From positions 1 through 45,164 of the forward strand of contig CAKOXI010000009.1 of assembly GCA_934130045.1 (NCBI GenBank): DNA of 45,164 nt, given 5' to 3'. Made by a program: the position numbers and the translations under genes. This DNA comes from an uncultured Bacilli bacterium (lineage in GTDB: Bacteria; Bacillota_I; Bacilli_A; RF39; UBA660). Shown here one piece after another: positions 32,096-40,097 of this stretch; position 1 is the stretch's first letter; every line of letters begins with the position of its first letter. A model generated the notes under the pieces. The model searched no databases. It was not told where the DNA came from and worked only from the letters and a program-made list of their open reading frames with translations.

Positions 32096-32123
32096 AGTAT
32101 GTTTATAAATCAATTTTTAAAAC

Positions 32124-32147
32124 AAAAAAGAGTTTTAAACTCTTTTT
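32124..32147 (-). terminator. Rho-independent terminator of hsp20
   Basis: AAAAAGAGT and ACTCTTTTT pair around a 5-base loop, T-run on the minus strand; the 5' arm starts at the hsp20 stop. The symmetry would also allow plus-strand termination. Confidence 0.7.
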
Positions 32148-32562
32148 AATCACTAATCTCAATGTATTTTTTGTTAGACTCATCTTTAACTGAATCTTTT
32201 TTGAACGATACAGTCAATATTCCGTTTTTAAATGAAGCATGAATATCTTCTTCTTTTAGATTTTCACCTGCATAGAAACTACGTGAACATTTTCCGTAAA
32301 ATCTTTCTTTGTGAATATAATTTTCTTTTGTATCACTATCATCATAAGTATGATTAATAGTTGCACTTATATTTAAGTATCCGTCATTTAATTCAATACT
32401 GATATCTTCTTTTTTACATCCTGGTAAATCAATATCTAAAATATAATTTCCATTCCTTTCTTTAATATCTGTTTTCATTATTTGACTTTCTCTTTTTGTA
32501 AACAAAGGTTCATCAAACATATCATCTAACACATCAAATTTACTTAATCTTGGTAACATCAT
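32146..32562 (-). CDS. Small heat-shock protein (Hsp20, alpha-crystallin domain)
   Basis: 138 residues; ATP-independent holdase that binds unfolding proteins in large oligomers. The alpha-crystallin domain (about 28-130) shows DLPGCKKEDISIELNDGYL and the end signature FKNGILTVSFKK. A second ATG directly follows the first; GGGAGG is 8 bases upstream. Transcription is from a sigma-A promoter overlapped by a CIRCE operator, so HrcA repression released by heat shock is the likely control. The gene is monocistronic. Confidence 0.95.
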   Translation of the reverse strand: MMLPRLSKFDVLDDMFDEPLFTKRESQIMKTDIKERNGNYILDIDLPGCKKEDISIELNDGYLNISATINHTYDDSDTKENYIHKERFYGKCSRSFYAGENLKEEDIHASFKNGILTVSFKKDSVKDESNKKYIEISD

Positions 32563-32606
32563 AAAATATTCCTCCCTTTAAATTGTATGTAGATTTTATG
32601 CATACA

Positions 32607-32633
32607 TGTAAGATATCCTCAATTCATCTTACA
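32607..32633 (-). promoter_or_regulatory. 5'-end hairpin of hsp20 mRNA
   Basis: TGTAAGAT and ATCTTACA pair perfectly (8 bp, 11-base loop) right at the predicted 5' end of the transcript. It may stabilise the mRNA; a second weaker pair TGTATG/CATACA follows before the ribosome site. Confidence 0.5.
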
Positions 32634-32638
32634 CATTA

Positions 32639-32667
32639 ATTGTAGCACTTATTTTTAGCACTGTCAA
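32639..32667 (-). promoter_or_regulatory. Sigma-A promoter of hsp20
   Basis: TTGACA (32662-32667), 17-nt spacer, TACAAT (32639-32644). The -35 box lies inside the CIRCE element, so repressor binding would block polymerase. Confidence 0.85.
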
Positions 32668-32681
32668 TAGGCAAATGCTAA
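32655..32681. promoter_or_regulatory. CIRCE (HrcA operator)
   Basis: Plus strand: TTAGCACTG, nine bases, AAATGCTAA. Against the consensus TTAGCACTC-N9-GAGTGCTAA, the arms match 8/9 and 7/9. Spacing is exact. Position over the hsp20 -35 box fits HrcA repression; hrcA itself is not in the window. Confidence 0.85.
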
Positions 32682-32690
32682 AAATTGAAT

Positions 32691-32719
32691 AAAAAAATAG
32701 AAGTAATTAAACCTCTATT
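32691..32719 (-). terminator. Terminator of the rpsF-ssb-rpsR operon
   Basis: AATAGAGGT pairs with ACTTCTATT (one G-U) around a 6-base loop, followed by seven Ts; it starts at the rpsR stop. Confidence 0.85.
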
Positions 32720-32939
32720 ATTTAACAAATGGTATTAAAGCCATAAATCTAGCTTTTTTAACTTCTACTGCAATATGTCTTTGATGTTCTGCACAAGCAC
32801 CAGTAATTCTTCTAGGTAATATTTTACCTCTATCAGCACTTATATATTTTTTAATTGTTTCTACATCACTGTATTTAACATCTTTACCAGCACACATTTG
32901 ACATACTTTTTTTCTTCTTTTACCACGAAATTCTGCCAT
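32718..32939 (-). CDS. rpsR: Ribosomal protein bS18, zinc-type
   Basis: 73 residues; binds next to S6 on the small-subunit platform. The N-terminus has CQMC and later TGACAEHQRHIAVEVKKAR, so the cysteine (C+) form is likely zinc-binding. Last gene of the operon, 13 bases after ssb. Confidence 0.98.
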   Translation of the reverse strand: MAEFRGKRRKKVCQMCAGKDVKYSDVETIKKYISADRGKILPRRITGACAEHQRHIAVEVKKARFMALIPFVK

Positions 32940-32952
32940 ATTTTCCTCCTTA

Positions 32953-33417
32953 TTAATCTAGGAAATTATCATCTATTGATACGCTATCACCAAAATCGGC
33001 AAAAGGATCATTTTCAACATTTAGATTATTTGTACTATCATTTTGATAATCATATGGACTCGGTTCATTTGAATTTGATTGACCACGTGATTGACTTTGT
33101 GCACGACTCTCTAAGAATTGAACACTATCAGCTACAACATCCATAGTATATCTTTTGTTTCCATCTTTATCAGTATAATTTCCTGTTTGAAGTCTACCTT
33201 CTATTGAAACTAAACTTCCTTTATCTAAAAAATTACATACGTTTTCAGCTTGTTTTCTCCAAACAATTATGTTTATAAAATCCGTTTCTCTTTCACCTTG
33301 AGCATTATTAAATGTTCTATTAATAGCAACACTAAATCTTGCATAAGGTAAATTTGAACCTGTATAACGTAATTCTGGTTTAGCAGTTAATCTTCCTACT
33401 AATTCAACACGATTCAT
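32953..33417 (-). CDS. ssb: Single-stranded DNA-binding protein
   Basis: 154 residues. OB fold (about 1-105: MNRVELVGRLTAKPELRYT, FINIIVWRKQAENV, SIEGRLQTGNYTDKDG) protects ssDNA in replication and repair. The Gln/Ser/Asn-rich linker is normal. The acidic tip ends SIDDNFLD rather than the usual DDDLPF/DDIPF, so the partner-binding peptide is altered. It lies between rpsF and rpsR as in Bacillus. Confidence 0.97.
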   Translation of the reverse strand: MNRVELVGRLTAKPELRYTGSNLPYARFSVAINRTFNNAQGERETDFINIIVWRKQAENVCNFLDKGSLVSIEGRLQTGNYTDKDGNKRYTMDVVADSVQFLESRAQSQSRGQSNSNEPSPYDYQNDSTNNLNVENDPFADFGDSVSIDDNFLD

Positions 33418-33431
33418 AACTACACCTCTTC

Positions 33432-33722
33432 TTATTTTTCTAATTTAGTAATTAAATGACGAATAATATCATTACTAATTAAAGCTAAACGATCAAATTC
33501 TTTAATAGCTTTATCATCATTTGCTTCAAGTGTAATTACATAATAGTAACCGCTTTTGAATTTTTTAATTTCATAAGCTAATTCTCTTTGACCCATTTCA
33601 ACTGTTTCTGTAATTTTTCCACCATTATTTGTGATTACATCTTGAAAGTTTTTTACAACTTTTTTAATATCTTCTTCACTTAATGTTGGTTTTACAATAA
33701 ACATAATTTCATAGTTTTTCAT
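33432..33722 (-). CDS. rpsF: Ribosomal protein bS6
   Basis: 96 residues; forms a heterodimer with S18 on the 30S platform. YEIMFIVKPTLSEEDIK, GQRELAYEIKKFKSGYYY and DIIRHLITKLEK are typical. First gene of rpsF-ssb-rpsR; strong GGGAGGTGG ribosome site. Confidence 0.98.
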   Translation of the reverse strand: MKNYEIMFIVKPTLSEEDIKKVVKNFQDVITNNGGKITETVEMGQRELAYEIKKFKSGYYYVITLEANDDKAIKEFDRLALISNDIIRHLITKLEK

Positions 33723-33782
33723 TGTTCCACCTCCCTTTGGTCTATAGGCTTCCTCAGAAGCAAGGAGTAAATTAATACTCGC
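33723..33782 (-). promoter_or_regulatory. Structured rpsF leader, candidate S6:S18-responsive element
   Basis: The 60-base leader folds into hairpin GAGTA/TACTC (6-base loop) and hairpin GCTTC/GAAGC (loop TGAG), closed by AGG/CCT, just before the ribosome site. Leaders bound by the S6:S18 complex are known for this operon in other bacteria; the match to that motif was not verified. Confidence 0.5.
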
Positions 33783-33787
33783 CTAAG

Positions 33788-33816
33788 ATTATAACAAAAA
33801 TAAAATAAAATGTAAA
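33788..33816 (-). promoter_or_regulatory. Sigma-A promoter of rpsF-ssb-rpsR
   Basis: TTTACA (33811-33816), 17-nt spacer, TATAAT (33788-33793). Start of transcription near 33781. Confidence 0.8.
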
Positions 33817-33874
33817 TTATTTTTTACATTTTTATTCTATTTCTATATTATTTTACTCTATTTTTATATATTTA

Positions 33875-33902
33875 GAAAAAAATAATGGTTAAAACCATTA
33901 TT
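33875..33902 (-). terminator. Terminator of the BI-1/YccA gene
   Basis: AATAATGGTT and AACCATTATT pair with a 2-4 base loop, followed by a T-run; the 5' arm overlaps the stop codon. Confidence 0.85.
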
Positions 33903-34545
33903 AATCTCTATCTTTTCCAAAAAATCTAAGTAATTTTAAGAAAATGTTAATAAAATCTAAATATAGTTGTAATGCACCATATATTGCCAAATTTTCTTCA
34001 GGAATTGAACCTACTAATTGTTTAACTTTTTGTATGTCGTAAGCAGTATAACCTAAGAATATTACTAATCCTATTACACATATAGTCATATCGAAGCCTT
34101 CACTTCCAATAAACATATTAATAATACTACAAATGATTATACCTAATAATCCCATAAATAAATATGTTCCAAAGCGTGATAAATCAACATTTGTATAATG
34201 TCCGATAAGAGCAAATACTCCAAAAATAACAGATGTTATACCAAATACATAAATTATTGATCCTAATTCATATACTAAGAAAATTGATGAAAAAGTAAAT
34301 CCACTAACTATAGAATATAAGGCAAAACAAAATTTAGCTACACCTGGACTCATTTTATGAAGTCCTGCTGATAAAGCAATAACTAAAACAATTTCTAGAA
34401 TTGCAAAAATAACCCATTTATTTCCTTCAAAAAGAAATAATAGCATATTTAGATTGTTTGCAATTGTGTAACCCGTTAAGAATGTTAGCAATAATCCTAT
34501 AAACATCCAACCAAATACTTTTGAATAAACACTTTTTAAATCCAT
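33901..34545 (-). CDS. Bax inhibitor-1 / YccA family membrane protein
   Basis: 214 residues with about seven membrane helices. The family C-terminal signature is present: YTAYDIQKVKQ with the conserved Asp, then ALQLYLDFINIFLKLLRFF. Bacterial members include YetJ (a pH-sensitive Ca2+ leak channel) and YccA (an FtsH modulator). ftsH is 5.6 kb away in the same window, but no direct link is shown. AGGAGGGG precedes the ATG; own promoter and terminator. Confidence 0.9.
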   Translation of the reverse strand: MDLKSVYSKVFGWMFIGLLLTFLTGYTIANNLNMLLFLFEGNKWVIFAILEIVLVIALSAGLHKMSPGVAKFCFALYSIVSGFTFSSIFLVYELGSIIYVFGITSVIFGVFALIGHYTNVDLSRFGTYLFMGLLGIIICSIINMFIGSEGFDMTICVIGLVIFLGYTAYDIQKVKQLVGSIPEENLAIYGALQLYLDFINIFLKLLRFFGKDRD

Positions 34546-34563
34546 TTTATCCCCTCCTATTTA

Positions 34564-34592
34564 ATTATATTTCAAATTAATATTTTTTTCAA
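34564..34592 (-). promoter_or_regulatory. Sigma-A promoter of the BI-1/YccA gene
   Basis: TTGAAA (34587-34592), 17-nt spacer, TATAAT (34564-34569). It begins just after the ychF stop. Confidence 0.8.
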
Positions 34593-34594
34593 CT

Positions 34595-35695
34595 CTATTT
34601 ATTAAATCTGAAATAACAAATATCTCCGTCTTGCATTAAGTATTCTTTACCTTCAAGACGCATTTTTCCTGCTTCTCTTACTTTTTTTTCACTACCTTGT
34701 TCTTTTAAATCGGCATAACTCATTACCTCTGCTTTTATAAAACCTTTTTCAAAATCAGTATGAATTATTCCAGCACATTCCGGAGCTTTCATTCCTTTTT
34801 TGAAAGTCCAAGCTCTAACCTCATCAGATCCTGCAGTAAAATATGTAGCAAGTCCTAATAAATCGTACGTTGCTGTTATTAGTTTTGAAAGTCCTGCTTC
34901 TTTTATTCCTAAGTCGCTTAAAAATATTTCTTTTTCTTCATCACTTAATTCACATAATTCAGATTCTATTTTAGCGCTTACTTTAATAACTTTAGCATTT
35001 TCTTTTGAAGCATAATCTTCTACCATTTTTGTATATTTGTTTTCGCCAGTTATTAAATCTTCTTCACTAATATTTGCCATATAAATTATTGGTTTTGCAG
35101 TTAAAAGACAGAATGATTTAATTAATTTTTGTTCTTCTTTAGTAAGTTCTATTTGTCTTACTGCAACACTTTTTTCTAGATTTTCTTTTAATTTGTTTAA
35201 AAGTTCTACTTCGAGTAATGTTTCTTTATCTTTTGACATACTTGCTTTTTTACCAATTCTATTTATTCTATTTTCAATAACTTCTAAATCAGCAATTGCA
35301 AGCTCTGCATTTATTGTTTCAATATCTCTTACTGGATCTATTTTTCCATCAACGTGTGTTATATTTGAATCTTCAAAACATCTTACTACCTCTACAATTG
35401 CGTCAACTTCTCTAATATGTGATAAAAATTTGTTTCCTAATCCTTCTCCACTTGATGCACCTTTTACAAGTCCTGCAATATCAGTAAATTCAAATGATGT
35501 TGGGACTAGACTTTTTGGTTCATATAGTTTATTTAAAAAGTCTAATCTTTCATCAGGTACAGTTACTATTCCTACATTAGGATCAATTGTTGCAAAAGGA
35601 TAATTTGCTGCAAGTATATTTTGTTTTGTTATAGCGTTAAATAGTGTTGATTTACCTACATTTGGTAATCCTACAATTCCTGCTGTTAAACTCAT
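34595..35695 (-). CDS. ychF: YchF/Ola1-family nucleotide-binding protein
   Basis: 366 residues, full length. Walker A GLPNVGKST (8-16), DIAGLVKGAS for G3, and NISEED in place of NKxD, the feature that gives this Obg-related family ATP preference. A coiled-coil insert (about 130-200) and the C-terminal TGS domain (about 280-366, YFTAGSDEVRAWTFKKG) are present. It interacts with ribosomes and redox/stress pathways in other bacteria. Near parAB, as yyaF is in Bacillus subtilis. Confidence 0.97.
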   Translation of the reverse strand: MSLTAGIVGLPNVGKSTLFNAITKQNILAANYPFATIDPNVGIVTVPDERLDFLNKLYEPKSLVPTSFEFTDIAGLVKGASSGEGLGNKFLSHIREVDAIVEVVRCFEDSNITHVDGKIDPVRDIETINAELAIADLEVIENRINRIGKKASMSKDKETLLEVELLNKLKENLEKSVAVRQIELTKEEQKLIKSFCLLTAKPIIYMANISEEDLITGENKYTKMVEDYASKENAKVIKVSAKIESELCELSDEEKEIFLSDLGIKEAGLSKLITATYDLLGLATYFTAGSDEVRAWTFKKGMKAPECAGIIHTDFEKGFIKAEVMSYADLKEQGSEKKVREAGKMRLEGKEYLMQDGDICYFRFNK

Positions 35696-35722
35696 AATAA
35701 TTCCTCTTTTCTTACTTTTTTG

Positions 35723-35751
35723 ATTATATCATAAATAAAAAAAAATACCAA
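35723..35751 (-). promoter_or_regulatory. Extended -10 sigma-A promoter of ychF
   Basis: TTGGTA (35746-35751), 17-nt spacer, TATAAT (35723-35728) preceded by TGA (extended -10). The -35 box is part of the 3' arm of the preceding terminator. Confidence 0.7.
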
Positions 35752-35764
35752 ATTTTTGATATTT
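35737..35764 (-). terminator. Terminator of the AbgT-family gene
   Basis: AAATATCAAA pairs with TTTGGTATTT (one U-G) around a 2-base AA spacer, opening to a 4-base loop in practice, then a T-run. Confidence 0.75.
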
Positions 35765-35791
35765 TTTTATCATACTAACAGGTAATTTACA

Positions 35792-37309
35792 TCATAAGGT
35801 TGGATACATTTGAACTCCCATAGGTAATCCTACTAAGTACCATAATATAACTATTAATAATAATATTCCAGATAACATTAATACTGTTGGTAACATTAGT
35901 TTTATTGTTCCAAATATAGTTACATTATGTTCATTTTCATAATTATATTTTTGCATAAATGCAAGCATTATAAAGAAATAAATATACATAGGGGTTAAAC
36001 ATTTACCAATTCCATCAGCAATTCTATATGTAAATTGAGTAAAGTCAGGAGTTATATTTGCCCTCATAAATAAAGGTATAATTACAGGAGACATTAGTGT
36101 CCATTTAGTTAATGTTGATGGTATAAATAAACCTATAAATACTACAATAATGAAGAATATTATTATTAATAGTGTACCTGATAATTGTAATGCACTTATT
36201 TTATCAATTATTATTGTTGCTAATACAGTTCCTATATTCGACCAATCTAATAAAGCAATCATTTGTGAAAAGAAAAATAATAAAACAAATACATATCCTA
36301 AATTATCAAAACTATACCCTAATCCTATACTGAATTCATTTGTATTTTTAATATTACCAGAAATACGACCGTATATAAGTCCACACATCATCATCATAAA
36401 ACATACAATAAATATTATTGAGTTTGAAAATGGTGAGTTTGATGAAAATAACTGTGCAATATATATATTCGATGTTTTATCAAGTAACAAACCAGAACCT
36501 GGTAAGCCAGGAATAATCATATAAACGATAGCCATAAGCATTATTACAAATGCTATTGTTGTTACTGACAATGCTTTTCTAGAATCATTTAATTCTTCCT
36601 TTTCATATCTTTTAACTGAATCAAACTTTGGTACTAAAAATTTATTAATTATCATTGTTCCCAAAACTGAAAAAATTAAAGTACTAGATAATATAATATA
36701 AATATTAGAAAATAAATTAAATTTATAGTTTTTGTCAACATCTAGACTAGCTGACATTTCGGTCATTAATCCCAAAAGATAATCATCATAATCAAAAATT
36801 ACCCCAAAACCATATCCTAAACTTATTGAAATAAAAGAAATTAATACCCCCATCATGGCATTTCTATTTGCATATTTATATGCTATACCAACAAGTGGAA
36901 TTAATAATATGTAACTATTTTCTCCAATAATAGATGATATAACACTAATAAAAACCGTCGTAAATATAAGCAAAGGTGTATTTATTCTTTTTAGCTTACT
37001 GAAAACTATTTTAAATAAACCACTTTTTTCACAAATTCCAATTCCTATTAAAACTATTATTAATAAAATAACAGGTGATAATTTTTGAAAATTGTTAATA
37101 GCATTACTTAATATAAACTTTATACCAGAACTACTCAAAATATTATTTACTGTAACTAATGATGTTTGTAATGTATTATTTTCGATAAATGTTTGTTGTC
37201 CACCTACCTGTAAAACAGAAAATATAAAGCTTAATAAAGTAATTATTGCTATTAAAATTAATATCATAATTACTGGCCCCAAAAATATTTTATTCTTATT
37301 TTTTTTCAT
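35792..37309 (-). CDS. AbgT-family transporter
   Basis: 505 residues with about 12 hydrophobic segments. Family features include FQKLSPVILLIIVLIGIG, SIIGENSYILLIPL and, near the end, YRIADGIGKCLTPMYIYF. AbgT proteins import p-aminobenzoyl-glutamate or export sulfonamides/folate precursors; which applies here is unknown. AAGAGGT precedes the ATG. It follows the parAB operon with a 36-base gap, so it may be read through from it. Confidence 0.88.
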   Translation of the reverse strand: MKKNKNKIFLGPVIMILILIAIITLLSFIFSVLQVGGQQTFIENNTLQTSLVTVNNILSSSGIKFILSNAINNFQKLSPVILLIIVLIGIGICEKSGLFKIVFSKLKRINTPLLIFTTVFISVISSIIGENSYILLIPLVGIAYKYANRNAMMGVLISFISISLGYGFGVIFDYDDYLLGLMTEMSASLDVDKNYKFNLFSNIYIILSSTLIFSVLGTMIINKFLVPKFDSVKRYEKEELNDSRKALSVTTIAFVIMLMAIVYMIIPGLPGSGLLLDKTSNIYIAQLFSSNSPFSNSIIFIVCFMMMMCGLIYGRISGNIKNTNEFSIGLGYSFDNLGYVFVLLFFFSQMIALLDWSNIGTVLATIIIDKISALQLSGTLLIIIFFIIVVFIGLFIPSTLTKWTLMSPVIIPLFMRANITPDFTQFTYRIADGIGKCLTPMYIYFFIMLAFMQKYNYENEHNVTIFGTIKLMLPTVLMLSGILLLIVILWYLVGLPMGVQMYPTL

Positions 37310-37345
37310 ATTTACCTCTTAAATATATAATATATATTATTCTTT

Positions 37346-37534
37346 CTAATAAGTTATTACTTTTTTAATTTTTTTATTAAAATCTACACGTGATAACATT
37401 ATTGATCTACCACAATTTATACATTTTATTTTAATATCGGCACCTACTCTTGTTATTTCCCATTCATTTGTTCCACATGGGTGTTGCTTTTTCATTATCA
37501 CTATACTTCCTAGTTTATATTCCTTATTGTTCAT
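37346..37534 (-). CDS. DUF951 protein (YyzM-like)
   Basis: 62 residues. YKLGSIVIMKKQHPCGTNEWEI begins with the family's HPCG motif, and CINCGRSIML adds a second cysteine pair, so it is probably a small zinc protein; IMLSRVDFNKKIKK ends it. DUF951 is common next to parB/ychF in Firmicutes; the function is unknown. Its start lies inside the mscS end (11-base overlap). Confidence 0.9.
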   Translation of the reverse strand: MNNKEYKLGSIVIMKKQHPCGTNEWEITRVGADIKIKCINCGRSIMLSRVDFNKKIKKVITY

Positions 37535-38327
37535 TATGTATCACCAATTGATTGTATGGAATAGTAATACCGTTTCTTTCTAATTCCATTTTTACTTTCT
37601 TTTTTATTATTCGCTCAATTTCATAATGTTTTAAAGGTAGTGTTTCAGCAGTTATTCTATAAGTAATTCCGGATGCGCCTAAATTGTTTACCCCAAGTAA
37701 AATTACATTTCCTTTCAAGTTATCTAATTCTTTTGATAAATTTTTACATAAATCATTAATTATTTTTTCTGCTTTATCCATATCATCTTCATAAGAAATA
37801 TCAAAATCAACAATCGCTAATGAATTAGACAAGTTATAATTTATTACTTCTGTAATATTACGATTTGATATAAACTTAACCTCACCAGTATATGATTTTA
37901 ATTGTGTTGTTTTTAAGCCTAAATGTATTACTTCTCCTTTAAATCCGTTTATTTCAACAGTATCACCAACATAAAATTGGTTTTCTAAAATTATTGAAAA
38001 TCCCGAAATAATATCCTTTAATAAATCTTGAATAGCAAGACCTGCTACAAGACCTATTACACCTAGAGATGTAACTAATGTTTTCGTGTCAATACCATAT
38101 ATATCTAATATCATTAAAAGTGCTACTATAAGAATAAAATATTTTATAACATTATTTATTACACTAATTAACGTCTCATGTTTTTTTATATTAACTTTTT
38201 TAGATTTTATAATAAATGCTTTTTTTATTATTTTACTTATTAATTTATATATTACGACACTAAAAAATACTATTATTATTGGTGCAACTATTTCTTTTAC
38301 TAAAATTTTGTCTAAAAATTGTTTCAT
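37524..38327 (-). CDS. MscS-family mechanosensitive channel
   Basis: 267 residues. Three N-terminal membrane helices, with the pore helix GLVAGLAIQDLLKDIISGF (about 94-112), followed by the cytoplasmic beta domain (NQFYVGDTVEINGFKGEV, FISNRNITEVINY). It opens under membrane tension to release solutes on osmotic down-shock. It is the third gene of parA-parB-mscS-DUF951, one base after parB. Confidence 0.95.
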   Translation of the reverse strand: MKQFLDKILVKEIVAPIIIVFFSVVIYKLISKIIKKAFIIKSKKVNIKKHETLISVINNVIKYFILIVALLMILDIYGIDTKTLVTSLGVIGLVAGLAIQDLLKDIISGFSIILENQFYVGDTVEINGFKGEVIHLGLKTTQLKSYTGEVKFISNRNITEVINYNLSNSLAIVDFDISYEDDMDKAEKIINDLCKNLSKELDNLKGNVILLGVNNLGASGITYRITAETLPLKHYEIERIIKKKVKMELERNGITIPYNQLVIHNEQ

Positions 38328-38328
38328 A

Positions 38329-39228
38329 TTAATTACCTTTAATATCCATAATTTCTAATATTCTATTTAAATCAGCAGTACTTGTAAATCCTATTTCAAT
38401 TTTTTTATCTTTTATTTTAACTTTTGAATCATATTTATCTCTCAATAAGTTTTCTACATATTTATATTGTTCACTTGTAGCACTTTTTTGTCGAGTAGTT
38501 TTAACTTTTTTAGCAATATCTTTATTTTCAGAAATTTCTTCAATATCACGAACTGCAAGTTTTTCATTAACAATTTTATTTGCTAATTCAATAATTTTAT
38601 TATTATCTTCTAATTTACTTAAAACTCTAGCATGTCCCATAGATATTTCATTTTTATTTACCATATCTTGAACATCTTGTGGTAATCTTAATAAACCTAA
38701 CATATTTGTTATATGACTTCTACTTTTACCAACTTTTACTGATAATTGTTCTTGAGTTAAACCCAATGTAGTAATCATTGATTTGTAAGCCATTGCTTCC
38801 TCCATACAATTTAGGTTTTCTCTTTGTAAGTTTTCTAATAATGCGATTTCCATCATAAGTTCATCAGTCAAATTTCTTACAATTGCAGGAATTTTAGTAA
38901 GACCAGCTAATTTACTAGCTCTTACTCTTCTTTCACCAGCAATTATTTCATAACCCTTTATACTTTTTTTTACAATTATTGGTTGGAATACTCCATGTTC
39001 TTTTATTGACAAAGATAATTCCTTTAAAGCTTCATCATTAAATACCTTTCTTGGTTGATAAGGATTTACCCTTAATTCTTCTATAGGTATTTCTACTATA
39101 TCTTCTTTATTTGATGATTCATACAATTTTGATTCAAGCTTTTGAATATTATTTATATCTAAATCTAAATTTTCCGAATTAAAAAGTTGTTCCAATCCTC
39201 TACCTAAAGCTTTTTTCTTAGTTTCCAT
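38329..39228 (-). CDS. parB: Chromosome-partitioning protein ParB (Spo0J)
   Basis: 299 residues. The N-terminal KKALGRGLEQLF motif contacts ParA; the CTPase core has NPYQPRKVF, IIAGERRVRASKLAG (GERR) and ENLQRENLN; the HTH is LTQEQLSVKVGKSRSHITNM. The C-terminal dimer domain ends the protein. It loads at parS sites as a CTP-dependent clamp and recruits SMC. Overlaps parA by 11 bases. No canonical parS was found in the window. Confidence 0.98.
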   Translation of the reverse strand: METKKKALGRGLEQLFNSENLDLDINNIQKLESKLYESSNKEDIVEIPIEELRVNPYQPRKVFNDEALKELSLSIKEHGVFQPIIVKKSIKGYEIIAGERRVRASKLAGLTKIPAIVRNLTDELMMEIALLENLQRENLNCMEEAMAYKSMITTLGLTQEQLSVKVGKSRSHITNMLGLLRLPQDVQDMVNKNEISMGHARVLSKLEDNNKIIELANKIVNEKLAVRDIEEISENKDIAKKVKTTRQKSATSEQYKYVENLLRDKYDSKVKIKDKKIEIGFTSTADLNRILEIMDIKGN

Positions 39229-40003
39229 TTCTACTAATCACTTCCTTAGCTAAATTTAAATATGCTTCAGTTCCACGACTATGTGGATCATAAGCAATTA
39301 TTGGTTTTCCATGACTTGGTGCTTCAGAAAGTCTTACAAGTCTTGGAATAATTGTATCATATACTCTTTCCTTAAAATAACTCTTTACTTCTTCTACTAC
39401 TTCAAGACCTAAATTTGTGCAACTATTAAGCATTGTTAATAATACACCCTCAATTTGCAAATTAGGATTATATGTTTTTTGAGCCATCATAATTGTTGCC
39501 ACTAACTGCATTATTCCTTCTAGTGCAAAAAATTCACATTGAACAGGAATAATTACTGAATCAGATGCTGTTAATGCATTAGTTGTTAAAATTCCAAGTG
39601 ATGGTGGACAATCAATTATAATATAATCAAAATGTTCCTTTACAGTATCTAAATGTTTTTTTAGTTGTGTATTACGATTAAATTCTTTATCCTCATGACT
39701 TCTATCCATAAGTTCAATATCTATTCCCGCTAGATTAATAGATGCAGGAATGACATATAAATTTTTAAATTTTGTTTTTACTATCGTATCTTCAATACTA
39801 CATTCATCTATCATTAAATTATATACACCATTTTTTATATCGCCTTTATCAATTCCAACACCTGTTGAGGCATTTCCTTGAGGATCCAAGTCAATTAATA
39901 AAACACGTTTTTTTAATGCTCCTAATGAAGCAGCTAAATTTATACTAGAAGTAGTTTTTCCTACTCCACCTTTTTGATTTACAAGCGAAATCACTTTTCC
40001 CAT
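39218..40003 (-). CDS. parA: Chromosome-partitioning ATPase ParA (Soj)
   Basis: 261 residues. Deviant Walker A KGGVGKTTSS (residues about 11-20) with the signature lysine, Walker A' / switch DLDPQGNASTG and Walker B DYIIIDCPPSLG. It moves ParB-parS complexes and, in Bacillus, regulates DnaA. GGTGATAGT before the ATG; first gene of the operon. A -10-like TAAAAT with upstream TG lies about 35 bases upstream. Confidence 0.98.
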   Translation of the reverse strand: MGKVISLVNQKGGVGKTTSSINLAASLGALKKRVLLIDLDPQGNASTGVGIDKGDIKNGVYNLMIDECSIEDTIVKTKFKNLYVIPASINLAGIDIELMDRSHEDKEFNRNTQLKKHLDTVKEHFDYIIIDCPPSLGILTTNALTASDSVIIPVQCEFFALEGIMQLVATIMMAQKTYNPNLQIEGVLLTMLNSCTNLGLEVVEEVKSYFKERVYDTIIPRLVRLSEAPSHGKPIIAYDPHSRGTEAYLNLAKEVISRNGN

Positions 40004-40097
40004 ACTATCACCATTTCTAACATAATCTTATTTAATTTTATCATATATTAAAAATAAAATCTATGATATTTAAATAAATTATTAAACTTACTAATTA
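40004..40097. other. parA promoter region
   Basis: Ninety-odd AT-rich bases between the ftsH terminator and parA. TGATAAAAT is the best -10 candidate; no convincing -35 box was seen. Confidence 0.4.
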
